Below, in pieces: positions 44,934 to 53,502 of a stretch of DNA of 64,000 bases. Position numbers and translations under genes: made by a program. The notes below the pieces were generated by a model, which worked only from the letters and a program-made list of their open reading frames with translations, searched no databases and was not told where the DNA came from. Origin of the DNA: Subtercola boreus (GTDB lineage: Bacteria > Actinomycetota > Actinomycetes > Actinomycetales > Microbacteriaceae). The stretch spans positions 124,001 to 188,000 of the forward strand of contig NZ_NBXD01000014.1 of NCBI RefSeq assembly GCF_003399645.1. Reading direction: 5' to 3'. Every line of letters starts with the position of its first letter. Positions within the stretch are counted from its first letter, which is position 1.

Positions 44934-45986
44934 ATGTCGTCTGAACTCACCTGGTCGCACCTGATCTCGGCCCTTCTCGAGTCGAAGGACCTGTCGGTGG
45001 CGGAAGCGACCTGGGCGATGAACGAGGTCATGGAGGGCCAGGCGTCACCGGCCCAGCTCGCCGGTTTTCTCGTAGCTCTCCGCGCCAAGGGCGAGACGGT
45101 CGACGAGATCGTAGGCTTTCGCGACGCCATCCTCGACCACGCCCTCGAGCTGGAGGTCGACCCCTTCGCCCTCGACATCGTGGGTACGGGAGGAGACCGG
45201 TTCGGCACGGTGAACGTCTCGACAATGGCCTCGATCGTGGCATCCGGAGCCGGCGTGCCGGTGGTCAAGCACGGCAACAGAGCGGCGAGTTCGCTCGCGG
45301 GGTCGTCTGACGTGCTCCTGGCGCTGGGACTGAACCTCGACCTCGACGGTCCGGCGGTGGCCCGCGTGCTGCAGGAGGCCGGAATCACGTTCGCTTTCGC
45401 GGCCAAGTTCCACCCCGGCTTCCGGCACGCCGGCGCGGTGCGCAGCGAACTCGGCATCCCGACGGTATTCAACTATCTCGGGCCGCTCTGCAACCCCGCG
45501 CGGCCGGAGGCCTCCGCGGTGGGGGTGGCCCAGCTCGACCGGGTGCCGCTCATCGTCGGCGTCTTTCAGACCCGCGGCGCCACTGCTCTGGTTCTTCGGG
45601 GCGACGACGGGCTCGATGAGCTGACCACCACGGGGCACAGCCACATCTGGGAGGTCTCGCGGGGCGCGGTGACCGAACACGACCTGGAGCCCCGGGACCT
45701 CGGCATCCGCCGGGCCTCGATCGAGCAGCTCAGGGGCGGCGACCCGCAGGCGAACGCCGAGACCGTGCGGCGGGTGCTCGACGGGGAGCAGGGCCCGGTG
45801 CGCGACATCGTTCTGCTGAATGCTGCTGCGGGGCTGGCCGCGTTCGATCTTGCGCGCGATCCCTCCCAGGTGCAGAGGAGCATCGTCGAGCGCTTCAGCG
45901 AGAAGATGGCGACCGCCGCCTCGTCCATCGACTCCGGGTCGGCGGCCCGCCAGCTCGAGCGCTGGGTGGCCGCCACCAACCGGTGA
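44934..45986 (+). CDS. trpD: Anthranilate phosphoribosyltransferase
   Basis: Transfers phosphoribose from PRPP to anthranilate in tryptophan synthesis. It has 350 residues, normal length. Conserved elements are IVGTGGDRFGTVNVST with the PRPP/metal-binding GTGGD, KHGNRAASSLAGSSDVL, FAAKFHPGFRHAGAVRSELG, and FNYLGPLCNPARP. The ATG at 44934 gives the proper N-terminus; the frame is open upstream but without family similarity. It stands apart from other trp genes and is divergent from ctaE, the same arrangement as in M. tuberculosis. Confidence 0.96.
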   Translation: MSSELTWSHLISALLESKDLSVAEATWAMNEVMEGQASPAQLAGFLVALRAKGETVDEIVGFRDAILDHALELEVDPFALDIVGTGGDRFGTVNVSTMASIVASGAGVPVVKHGNRAASSLAGSSDVLLALGLNLDLDGPAVARVLQEAGITFAFAAKFHPGFRHAGAVRSELGIPTVFNYLGPLCNPARPEASAVGVAQLDRVPLIVGVFQTRGATALVLRGDDGLDELTTTGHSHIWEVSRGAVTEHDLEPRDLGIRRASIEQLRGGDPQANAETVRRVLDGEQGPVRDIVLLNAAAGLAAFDLARDPSQVQRSIVERFSEKMATAASSIDSGSAARQLERWVAATNR

Positions 45987-46111
45987 ACGCAAAACCCGAT
46001 CCGAGCCATGGGCAAGGGTCGGTGGTTGGGCGTAGGTTGGTTCCCGAGTGCAGGCAGGGGCCCGATCATCCGGTTCTCTCCACCCCTTTTCTCCGCGAGT
46101 AAGGAAGTTCA

Positions 46112-47113
46112 ATGAAGAAACTCATCAATGATCCGAAGAACGTCGTCGACGAGGCGGCCCGCGGCATCGAAGCCGCTCGCGGCGATCTCGTCGATGTGTT
46201 CTACGACCCGATCTACATCGTGCGAAAGGGCGCACCCGTTCAGGGCAAGGTCGCCCTGGTCAGCGGCGGCGGCAGCGGCCACGAGCCGCTGCACGGTGGC
46301 TTCGTCGGGTTCGGGATGCTCGATGCGGCCGTTCCCGGGCCGGTCTTCACCTCGCCCACCCCCGACCCCATTCTCGCCGCGACCAAGGCCGTCGACGGCG
46401 GTGCGGGCGTGCTGCACATCGTGAAGAACTACACCGGAGACGTTCTGAACTTCGAGACGGCCGCCGATCTCGCCTCGGCCGAAGACATCGAGGTGCGCAC
46501 GGTGATCATCAACGACGATGTCGCTGTGAAGGACTCCCTCTACACCGCCGGCCGCCGCGGCGTCGCGGGGACCGTGCTGGTGGAGAAGATCGCCGGTGCC
46601 GCGGCCGACCGGTCCGACGATCTCGACACGGTCGCCGGCATCGCGCAGAAGGTCAACGACCAGATGCGATCGATGGGCGTGGCCCTGACGCCGTGCGTCG
46701 TTCCGCACGCGGGCGAGCCGAGTTTCGTGCTCGCTGACGATGAGATCGAGATCGGAATCGGAATCCACGGCGAGCCCGGGCGCGAGCGCATCAAACTGGA
46801 GCCCGCCGACGCGATCGTCGACCGCCTGCTCGGCCCCATTCTCGAAGACTTGCCCTTCGCCTCGGGCGACAGGGTGCTGCTGTTCGTCAACGGTATGGGC
46901 GGAACGCCCCAGGTCGAGCTGTACATCGTGTTCCGTCGCGCGGCCGAGGTGCTGAAGGAGAGGGGTATCGAGGTGACCCGCTCGCTGGTGGGCAACTTCG
47001 TCACCTCGCTCGAGATGCAGGGTGCCTCGATCACGGTGCTGAAGCTCGACGACGAACTGACCGAGCTGTGGGATGCACCCGTGCAGACCGCCGCCCTCCG
47101 CTGGGGAAGGTAG
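46112..47113 (+). CDS. dhaK: Dihydroxyacetone kinase subunit DhaK
   Basis: The substrate-binding subunit of PTS-dependent dihydroxyacetone kinase. It has 333 residues, the length of the single-domain Dha[18 protein letters not shown] near residue 50 and the loop with IGIHGEPG (about residue 218), whose histidine forms a covalent hemiaminal with dihydroxyacetone, are both present. It heads a dhaK-dhaL-dhaM operon with small gaps and has an AAGGAAG ribosome binding site. The upstream 125 nt show no operator I can identify, and no dhaR or dhaS regulator is in the window. Confidence 0.96.
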   Translation: MKKLINDPKNVVDEAARGIEAARGDLVDVFYDPIYIVRKGAPVQGKVALVSGGGSGHEPLHGGFVGFGMLDAAVPGPVFTSPTPDPILAATKAVDGGAGVLHIVKNYTGDVLNFETAADLASAEDIEVRTVIINDDVAVKDSLYTAGRRGVAGTVLVEKIAGAAADRSDDLDTVAGIAQKVNDQMRSMGVALTPCVVPHAGEPSFVLADDEIEIGIGIHGEPGRERIKLEPADAIVDRLLGPILEDLPFASGDRVLLFVNGMGGTPQVELYIVFRRAAEVLKERGIEVTRSLVGNFVTSLEMQGASITVLKLDDELTELWDAPVQTAALRWGR

Positions 47114-47120
47114 AACACGC

Positions 47121-47813
47121 ATGAGCCTGGGCATCACATGGGTCACCGGCTGGATCCGGCTGACGGCCGCGGTCATCGCCGAGCACCGGGTCGAGCTGAT
47201 CACGCTCGACCGCGAGATCGGTGACGGCGACCACGGCGAGAACCTCGACCGGGGTTTCAGTGCCGTCATCCACAAGCTCGACGACCTCCCCGCCGATGCG
47301 CTACCCGGTGATGCCCTGAAGCTCGTGGCCACCACGCTCATCTCGACCGTCGGCGGGGCGTCCGGTCCGCTGGTCGGTACGGCCTACCTCAAGGCCGCGC
47401 AGGCGGTCGGCAAGGCCGAGCAGCTGGATGGCGCGGCGATCGTCGCGCTGCTGACGGCCGCGCGCGACGGGGTGGTTCTGCGCGGCAAGGCCGAAGTGGG
47501 CGACAAGACGATGATCGACGCGTGGACGCCGGCGGTGGATGCCGCGGCGGCGGCCCTGGCCGACGGGCAGAGCGAGACGGCCATCCTCGAGGCCGCTGCT
47601 GCAGCTGCCGAGAAGGGCGCCGAGTCGACGGAACCGCTGGTGGCCCGAAAGGGCCGGGCAAGCTACCTGGGGGAGCGGGCCATCGGGCACCGCGATCCGG
47701 GTTCGCAGTCGTCGGCGCTCATCCTGCGGGCCGCCGCCGATGCTGCGGCCGGTTCGGGCGCCGCTGGCGATGCCGCCGCCGACGCCGCGGCCGGTTCCCC
47801 CGGAGCTGCGTAG
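47121..47813 (+). CDS. dhaL: Dihydroxyacetone kinase ADP-binding subunit DhaL
   Basis: The nucleotide subunit, which carries ADP as a permanently bound cofactor that is rephosphorylated by DhaM. It has 230 residues from the ATG at 47121. The two-magnesium motif is EIGDGDHGENLDRGF (about 32-46). STVGGASGPLVGTAYL and KGRASYLGERAIGHRDPGSQSSALI bind phosphate and nucleotide. The last 25 residues are an Ala/Gly-rich tail beyond the family core. It follows dhaK by 7 nt and precedes dhaM by 1 nt. Confidence 0.95.
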   Translation: MSLGITWVTGWIRLTAAVIAEHRVELITLDREIGDGDHGENLDRGFSAVIHKLDDLPADALPGDALKLVATTLISTVGGASGPLVGTAYLKAAQAVGKAEQLDGAAIVALLTAARDGVVLRGKAEVGDKTMIDAWTPAVDAAAAALADGQSETAILEAAAAAAEKGAESTEPLVARKGRASYLGERAIGHRDPGSQSSALILRAAADAAAGSGAAGDAAADAAAGSPGAA

Positions 47814-47814
47814 C

Positions 47815-48543
47815 GTGATCGCCGTCGACGGCAGGGTCGGCCTCGTCTTCGTCTCGCACAGCGAGAAGATCGCGACCGGCCTGGTGGAGCTCGCGGCACA
47901 GATGGCCCCGCAGACAGCGATGGCCGCTGCGGGAGGCACCGACGAGGGCGGTATCGGCACCAGCTTCGAGAAGGTGACGGCGGCGATCGGCGAGGTGGAT
48001 TCCGGTGAGGGCGTGGTCGTGCTCTGTGACCTCGGCTCGGCCATCCTCACAGCGGAGACAGCGCTCGACTTCCTCGACGATGAGCTGCGGGCGCGCATCC
48101 GTATCGTCGATGCCCCGCTCGTGGAGGGCGCGGTCGCAGCCTCGGTGACGGCAGAGACCGGCGGGTCGCTCAACGAGGTCGTCGCGGCGGCCGAGTCGGC
48201 TCGCGGTGCGGCGGCAGAGGATGCCCAGGGTTCCGCTGGCGGCGCCGAAGACGGGGCGGGCCAGACGTCTCAGCCGGCGCCCGACGGCGAGCTGACCCGG
48301 AGCGTCGAGGTCGTCAACCGAGACGGACTTCACGCCCGGCCCGCCGCCGAATTCGTCAAACTCGCGAACACCTTCGACGCGAAGGTGACGATCAACGGCA
48401 AGGACTCGAAGAGCCTGTTGGGCATCATGTCGCTGGGCCTGGTGCGCGGGGCCACCGCTACCCTGACCGCACGCGATGAGAGCGGCAAGGACGCCCTCGA
48501 CGCCCTCGCCGCACTGATCGGATCGGGTTTCGGCGAGGAGTAG
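47815..48543 (+). CDS. dhaM: PTS-dependent dihydroxyacetone kinase phosphotransferase DhaM fused to HPr
   Basis: The phosphoryl donor for DhaL. It has 242 residues in two domains. An EIIA-mannose-like domain (about 1-125) begins VGLVFVSHSEKIATG, where H15 is the likely phosphorylation site. An Ala/Gly/Glu linker (about 127-160) follows, and then an HPr domain (about 162-242) with VVNRDGLHARPAAEFVKL (active histidine) and SKSLLGIMSLG. Enterobacterial DhaM also carries an enzyme I-like domain; that is absent here, so a separate PTS enzyme I must supply phosphate from PEP. The start is GTG 47815. Confidence 0.94.
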   Translation: MIAVDGRVGLVFVSHSEKIATGLVELAAQMAPQTAMAAAGGTDEGGIGTSFEKVTAAIGEVDSGEGVVVLCDLGSAILTAETALDFLDDELRARIRIVDAPLVEGAVAASVTAETGGSLNEVVAAAESARGAAAEDAQGSAGGAEDGAGQTSQPAPDGELTRSVEVVNRDGLHARPAAEFVKLANTFDAKVTINGKDSKSLLGIMSLGLVRGATATLTARDESGKDALDALAALIGSGFGEE

Positions 48544-48546
48544 CCC

Positions 48547-48599
48547 GAACCGATCCCAGGCTGGGCGCCATTCGCCGGCGCCCAGCCCTCACTCGGTTC
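48547..48599. terminator. Bidirectional hairpin between convergent dhaM and dps
   Basis: GGCTGGGCGCC (48559-48569) pairs perfectly with GGCGCCCAGCC (48577-48587). An outer pair GAACCGA (48547-48553) with TCGGTTC (48593-48599) extends the stem after an internal bulge. It reaches the dps stop codon. No strong T tract is present, so it may be a weak terminator or transcript-end stabiliser for both genes. Confidence 0.7.
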
Positions 48600-49144
48600 T
48601 ACTTGGCGGTCGCCTTGCGGTTCTCGGCCGAAACCATCCATGCGTACTGCTCGAGGGCCGCGATGATGGCGTGGAGGATGTCGGCGCTCGTCGGGTCGGC
48701 CTCGTCGACCGCGTCGTGGACCTCGCGCATGCAGCCGACGGTCGCCTCGAGGCGAACCGTGATCAGGTCGACGGTCTCCGCGGTGTCGATCTCGCCGTTG
48801 GGGTACTCGGGCAGCGTCGTGGTTGCCGCGACCGTGTCGGAACGACCATCCGGAACAGCGTGCAGCGCACGCATGCGCTCGGCGACCTGGTCGCTGAATT
48901 CACGGGCCGCGTCGATGATCTCGTCGAGTTGCAGGTGGAGGTCGCGGAAGTTCTTGCCGACGACGTTCCAGTGCGCCTGCTTGCCCTGCACGTGCAGCTC
49001 GATCAGGTCGACGAGCACCTGCTGGAGCGAGTCGGTGAGCTCCTTGGGGGCCTTGAAACCGCGCTCGGCGTTCTGGCGCCGTGTGCTCTTCGCGCCTCCG
49101 TCGACGGGAACGTGCACGTCGCGGGCGATGGTTGTCGTTGCCAT
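48599..49144 (-). CDS. dps: Dps-family ferritin-like DNA-protection protein
   Basis: A mini-ferritin of 181 residues that stores iron and detoxifies peroxide. The inter-subunit ferroxidase site is visible in GKQAHWNVVGKNF (histidine) and LDEIIDAAREFSDQVAERM (aspartate and glutamate). The basic N-terminal tail (about 15-35, KSTRRQNAERGFKAPKE) may contact DNA. The start ATG 49144 has AAAGG upstream. The gene is convergent with dhaM and probably monocistronic. Confidence 0.94.
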   Translation of the reverse strand: MATTTIARDVHVPVDGGAKSTRRQNAERGFKAPKELTDSLQQVLVDLIELHVQGKQAHWNVVGKNFRDLHLQLDEIIDAAREFSDQVAERMRALHAVPDGRSDTVAATTTLPEYPNGEIDTAETVDLITVRLEATVGCMREVHDAVDEADPTSADILHAIIAALEQYAWMVSAENRKATAK

Positions 49145-49296
49145 GGGTTGTACCTTTCTGGTCTGCGAGGGTGGTGATTTCTCGCCACTGTTTCCACGGT
49201 ACGCCCCGTCGCTGGCAACCTGCCCGCAGGTGCGGGGTGGTTGACAATCGCGACACGGTCACTTCGGCGCCGCACGCTCACTTCGCCGCCGCGCGT

Positions 49297-51159
49297 TCAC
49301 TTCTTCGGCGCCGTGAGCTCCTCGATCGTGATGGCGGCGTTGATGAGGGCCAGGTGGCTGAGGCCCTGCGGCAGGTTGCCGAGGAACGACATGTCGTCGG
49401 CGTCGATCATCTCGGAGTAGAGCCCGACGTCGTTCGACAGGCCGATGAGCTGGTCCATCAGCGCGATCGACTCCTTGGTGCGCCCGATGCACACCAGGGC
49501 AGAGGCGAGCCAGAAGGCGCAGGCCACGAAGGTCGCCTCCTCGGCCTCGGCGCCCGAATAGCGGTAGACGAGGGGGCCGCGGGAGAGCTCCTGCTGGATG
49601 GCGTCGATGGTCGACGACATGCGCTCTCCGCGATCGAAGCCGCTCGGAGCGTGCAGCAGCACGGAGGCGTCGAGTTCGTCGCTTCCCGGGTACATGACGT
49701 AGGCCTTCCGCTCGTCAGACCAGCAGTGCTCGCGCACCCACTCCGCGATGAGCGCACGCTCCGACCGCCAGCGCGACGGATCGCCCGGGATCTGGCCGAG
49801 CTCGGCGAGGGTGACGGCCGCATCCAGGGCCTGCCAGCAGCCCATCTTCGAGGAGGTGTAGTGACGCGTCTCCTCCAGTTCCCAGATGCCGGCGTCGGGG
49901 CGGCGCCAGTCGTCGCAGGCGCGATCGGCGACACCGGCGAGCATCCGGCCCGTCTCGGAATCGAGCACGTTGCCGGCGACGACGTAGAGCCGCATCACGT
50001 CGAAGAGGTCGCCGAAGACACCGAGCTGCAACTGCCCGCTGGCAGGGTTGCCCGTCACGACGGGGGTCGCCCCACGCCAGCCGGGGGAGTCGTGCTTCTC
50101 GACCTCGCCGGGTAGCGTGCCGTCGAGCTTGTAGAAGACGTGCAGCTCGGGGCCGTTCTCGCGGATGGTCTTCAGCAGCCAGGAGACCGACGCGTGCGTC
50201 TCTTCGCGCAGCCCGAACCGAATCAGCGCGTGCACCGTGTACGCGAGGTCGCGGATCCAGGCGAACCGGTAGTCCCAGTTCTTTCCGCCCCGCGAATTCT
50301 CGGGCAGCGAGGTGGTCGCTGCGGCGGCGATCGCGCCGGTGGGGCTGTAGATGAGCAGCTTGAGGGCGAGGGCGCTTCGCTGTACCGCCTCCTTCCACGG
50401 GCCGTCGTAGCTGAACTCCTCGGCCCAGGCCTGCCAGTTCGAGACCGTGCGCTCGATGCCGCTGTCGGTGAGCTCGGGCTGCGGGATGTGCAGGGGCTCG
50501 TTGGACGTGCCGGCCACAGCGAGCACATGGTGCGACTTCGCGCTCGTGGTGAACCGGCCCGCGAGGGCCCTGTCGCCGCCGCCGCGGGGGCCGTGGTCGA
50601 TGCCGCGCACCGCGATCGTCACGGAGTCGACACGGATGACGGGGCCGTGGGTGGTCTTCTGGATCCACGGCGACGCGGTCTGGAGGCAGGTGCCGGGCGC
50701 GACCCGCCAGCGGAAGCGCACGGAGCCCTTCACACCGACGACACGGCGCGCGAGTTCTGCCCACGGCAACCGGCCGGCGAACCCGGTGACCAGCGCATCG
50801 GTCAGCACGGCCACGCCGGTGTCGGTGGTGAAGGTGGTCTCGAGCACGTTCGTGCCGGGCACGTACCGCCGTGAGGCCGTGAACGGCTGCGTCGGGGTGA
50901 GTTCGAGGGCGCCGCCCTCTGCCTCGTCGAGCAGGCGTGCGAAGACGGGGGTTCCGTTCAGATCGGGGAGGGGCATCCAGTCGATGCTGCCGTCGAGGGC
51001 GATGAGGGCGATCGTTCGCCCGTCGCCGATGGCGCCGTAGGAGCGGAGGTCGGTGTACCCGCCCTCCCGGATCGGCACCGTGCCGGTGGCGGGCGGGGTG
51101 GCCCGATCCGTTCGCTGGGCCTGGGCGGGGTCGGCGTGTTTCTTGGTCACTCTGGTCAC
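49297..51159 (-). CDS. GH15-family glycoside hydrolase (glucoamylase/trehalase-like)
   Basis: A 620-residue cytoplasmic enzyme. An N-terminal beta-sandwich (about 30-250, YTDLRSYGAIGDGRTIALIALDGSIDWMPLP) is followed by an (alpha/alpha)6 barrel with the GH15 signature GGKNWDYRFAWIRDLAYTVHAL. The barrel also holds GIWELEETRHYTSSKMGCWQALD with the likely general-acid glutamate, and a C-terminal segment with YSEMIDADDMSFLGNLPQGLSHLALI. Family members in actinobacteria act as trehalases or glucoamylases; the substrate here is not certain. Two GTG starts (51159, 51150) are possible. It lies 46 nt after the glycosyltransferase gene on the same strand and faces the trehalose/glycogen-type gene glgX beyond the cluster. 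Confidence 0.9.
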   Translation of the reverse strand: MTRVTKKHADPAQAQRTDRATPPATGTVPIREGGYTDLRSYGAIGDGRTIALIALDGSIDWMPLPDLNGTPVFARLLDEAEGGALELTPTQPFTASRRYVPGTNVLETTFTTDTGVAVLTDALVTGFAGRLPWAELARRVVGVKGSVRFRWRVAPGTCLQTASPWIQKTTHGPVIRVDSVTIAVRGIDHGPRGGGDRALAGRFTTSAKSHHVLAVAGTSNEPLHIPQPELTDSGIERTVSNWQAWAEEFSYDGPWKEAVQRSALALKLLIYSPTGAIAAAATTSLPENSRGGKNWDYRFAWIRDLAYTVHALIRFGLREETHASVSWLLKTIRENGPELHVFYKLDGTLPGEVEKHDSPGWRGATPVVTGNPASGQLQLGVFGDLFDVMRLYVVAGNVLDSETGRMLAGVADRACDDWRRPDAGIWELEETRHYTSSKMGCWQALDAAVTLAELGQIPGDPSRWRSERALIAEWVREHCWSDERKAYVMYPGSDELDASVLLHAPSGFDRGERMSSTIDAIQQELSRGPLVYRYSGAEAEEATFVACAFWLASALVCIGRTKESIALMDQLIGLSNDVGLYSEMIDADDMSFLGNLPQGLSHLALINAAITIEELTAPKK

Positions 51160-51205
51160 CCTCTACGGTACGACGGATCTGCTGGGCGGCGGCCAGCCTG
51201 GCCGT

Positions 51206-51973
51206 TCAGCTCGGCGGGATGAGCTCAGTGCGCAGGTAACCCGCGAATCCACCGGGCGTGCGGCCGGCCTGACGCCCCGACGTCAGCACCTCGGCTGTCG
51301 TCGTGGAGACGATACGGGCATCCTGGGCTTCGAGTCGAGCGAGGAGATCGACGTCTTCGTGCTCGGTGAGGGCTGCGAAACGCCCGACGCGCTGGTAGAG
51401 GTTCGCGCGCAACCCGAGGTTGGCGCCGTGGATGTGCCCGCCGGGCTCACCGGCCGGGTTGAGGGCGAGCCACGCTGCGGTCTGCGCCGGTGTGAGGTCG
51501 GCGAAGTCGGGGCGCACGGTTCCGACCATGACGTCGGCGCCCTGCTCTGCGAGGTCGAGCTGGGTGAGCAACCAGTGCTCGGGGACGGCGGAGTCGGCAT
51601 CGGTGTTCGCGATCCAGACGCGGGAGGTGTCGCGATGGCCGAGCATGCAGACGGTCGTCAGGGCGAGATCGATGCCTGCGCGCCGGGCCTCGCCGACGTT
51701 CTGCGCGTCGATCGTCAGCACGGAGACGCCCGTGAAGCCGGCGGCGATCGCCTCGGTCCCGTCGTGACTGCTGTCGACCACGACGACGGTCACGATGTGG
51801 GGCGCGTCGTCGGTGAGCGTGGCCCGGGCCCGGGCGACAGCTGCGTCGATGGAGCCGAGGCAGCGGCCGATGAGCTCCTCCTCGTTGCGCGCCGGAATGA
51901 CGATGGCGATGCTGTCGACGGCTCCGGATGACCGGCGGCGGCCGCGGGAGGGCAGGGTCTGCTCGGTCGTCAC
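51206..51973 (-). CDS. Family 2 glycosyltransferase
   Basis: A 255-residue GT-A fold enzyme without evident membrane segments. IAIVIPARNEEELIGRCLGS opens the nucleotide-binding domain, VVVDSSHDGTE follows, and ANTDADSAVPEHWLL contains the DXD metal motif. GGHIHGANLGLR and LTEHEDVDLLARL form the acceptor half. The GTG at 51973 overlaps the stop of the PIG-L/methyltransferase gene by 4 nt (GTGA), so both are translationally coupled. Donor and acceptor are unknown; the context suggests it makes a glycoside that the upstream deacetylase and methyltransferase then modify. Confidence 0.88.
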   Translation of the reverse strand: MTTEQTLPSRGRRRSSGAVDSIAIVIPARNEEELIGRCLGSIDAAVARARATLTDDAPHIVTVVVVDSSHDGTEAIAAGFTGVSVLTIDAQNVGEARRAGIDLALTTVCMLGHRDTSRVWIANTDADSAVPEHWLLTQLDLAEQGADVMVGTVRPDFADLTPAQTAAWLALNPAGEPGGHIHGANLGLRANLYQRVGRFAALTEHEDVDLLARLEAQDARIVSTTTAEVLTSGRQAGRTPGGFAGYLRTELIPPS

Positions 51974-53502
51974 ACGAGCCCCGTTCGAGCGGCGACGGAT
52001 CGGCCATCCGGTGCATACACGTCGAGCACGAAGTCGTCTTCGAGGTGGTGGGCGATCAGCGTCCAACCGGCGCGGGCGGCTGCCTCGGCGATGAGCCTGT
52101 GCACACCGTCGCCGGTCTGGAGGTAGTCGGCGACGGGATGCCGCCAGTGGCAGGCGACGAACACCCCGTCATCGGTGAGGGCGGTTGCGATGCTCCCGAG
52201 CACGCGGTCGAGGGTGCCGGCGTCGAAGTAGTAGCCGACCTCGGAGAGGAGGACCAGGTCGAAGGTGCCCTCGGGGAAGTCGGTGGCGACATCGGCGACG
52301 CGGAGGGTGACGTGTGGCGTTGCACTGGCGTGCTGCGCTGTGCCGGAGGGCGGTGCAGCGAGGCGGGCGCGGGCGCGATCGATGGCTGCCGGCGCGATGT
52401 CGAGGGCGAGCAGGGCATCGGTGCGCGGGGCGAGCTGCTCGGTGAGAACGCCGATGGAGCAGCCGATCTCGAGTGTGCGGGCGAAGTGCTGCCGGGGCAG
52501 GCTGGCCGTCGTGAGCGCACGCTTTCGCTCCTCGTACCAACGGGTGGTGAAGCCCCAGGGGTCGTCGTTCGCTCGGTAGGTGGCGTCGAAGTACGTGCCG
52601 GGGAGCTGCGGGGTGGTGAGTGAGGCGGTGGTTCCGGGGCCGGCGGCGCCCGGTGCGGGCTGTGGGGTGTTCACGATGTAGACCTCCTGGGCGCGGTCGA
52701 AGTGCTGCAGGAAGGTGGGGTTCAACAGCGCCTCGTCGCCGGCGGCCGGCGAGAGCGGTTCGACCTGCGAGCGGTGGGCGGCCAGGGCGCGGCGCTTGGC
52801 CGCAAGGGCTTCGGGGGTGGGATACAGGGCGGCGAAGCTGGTCCACGGTGTCGCCGGGTCGGCCGGGGACGACCAGTGCCAGAGCCAGATCGGGTACTCC
52901 ACGAGCTCGATGCGGGGGGTGTCGGGGGCGGCGGCTGTTGCTTCCGCGGTGGCATCGGCGGCGGCCATTCCGCCGCTGCCGGCGGCGAGCTCGGCGCACA
53001 GCTCGCCCACGATGCGGTGGTCGGGATGCTCGTCGCCGCGCCACGGGCAGACGAGCAGGGTGCGGCCGCCGCTCGGGGTGCGGGCGGGAGAGGCGGCGAC
53101 GGGCGCGAGTACTTCTGCGAGGGCGGATCGCAGCGCGCCACGGCCGTTGTCGATGCGGCCGTCGGGCAGCCCGAGAAAGGTGAGCGTCGCCGCGGGGTTC
53201 AGCAGGCGTACGGCTGCCGTGGCCTCCGCCGCGCGGGTGGCCGCGAGCGTCGCCTGGGGCGTGGTGGGAGAGGAGGGATGGGAGGCGGAGCCGTCTGTGA
53301 CGATCACCACGGCGGTGGGGATTCCCTGCGCTCCGGCAGTGGCGATGAGGGCGCCCGCCCCGAGCGTCTCGTCGTCGGGATGGGCGGCGACGACGAACAT
53401 TCGTTCGACGCCGTCGAGCGCGAACACCGGCAGGGCGGCGAGACGGGGGTCGAGCATCCATTCGCCCGAGGTCGTACCGGGGTCGCGCGAGTCGAAGGTC
53501 AC
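51970..53502 (-). CDS. Fusion protein: PIG-L family deacetylase plus SAM-dependent methyltransferase
   Basis: A 510-residue two-domain protein. The N-terminal PIG-L/LmbE domain (about 30-275) has FVVAAHPDDETLGAGA with zinc ligands H42 and D45, and a second zinc histidine in DEHPDHRIVG, the signature of N-acetylglucosaminyl deacetylases such as MshB. The C-terminal class I methyltransferase (about 325-500) begins NDDPWGFTTRWYEERKR, has motif I LEIGCSIGVLTEQLAPR, and VLLSEVGYYFD. The DPW-x-YE-x-RK opening recalls NodS-type N-methyltransferases, which act on deacetylated glucosamine. It starts at GTG 53502 inside the dehydrogenase stop codon. A deacetylate-then-methylate reaction on an amino sugar is inferred; the substrate is unknown. 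Confidence 0.88.
   Translation of the reverse strand: MTFDSRDPGTTSGEWMLDPRLAALPVFALDGVERMFVVAAHPDDETLGAGALIATAGAQGIPTAVVIVTDGSASHPSSPTTPQATLAATRAAEATAAVRLLNPAATLTFLGLPDGRIDNGRGALRSALAEVLAPVAASPARTPSGGRTLLVCPWRGDEHPDHRIVGELCAELAAGSGGMAAADATAEATAAAPDTPRIELVEYPIWLWHWSSPADPATPWTSFAALYPTPEALAAKRRALAAHRSQVEPLSPAAGDEALLNPTFLQHFDRAQEVYIVNTPQPAPGAAGPGTTASLTTPQLPGTYFDATYRANDDPWGFTTRWYEERKRALTTASLPRQHFARTLEIGCSIGVLTEQLAPRTDALLALDIAPAAIDRARARLAAPPSGTAQHASATPHVTLRVADVATDFPEGTFDLVLLSEVGYYFDAGTLDRVLGSIATALTDDGVFVACHWRHPVADYLQTGDGVHRLIAEAAARAGWTLIAHHLEDDFVLDVYAPDGRSVAARTGLV

Noticed and set aside
45987-46111. Hidden gene or riboswitch between trpD and dhaK
   Set aside because: The 125 nt show neither a conserved fold that I recognise nor an open frame with a start. 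Only the dhaK ribosome binding site is clear.
49145-49296. Operator repeats before dps (GCTCACTTC-like direct repeats near 49260-49310)
   Set aside because: The repeats overlap the 3' end of the GH15 gene and are imperfect. They could be codon-level similarity, and I could not tie them to a dps promoter.
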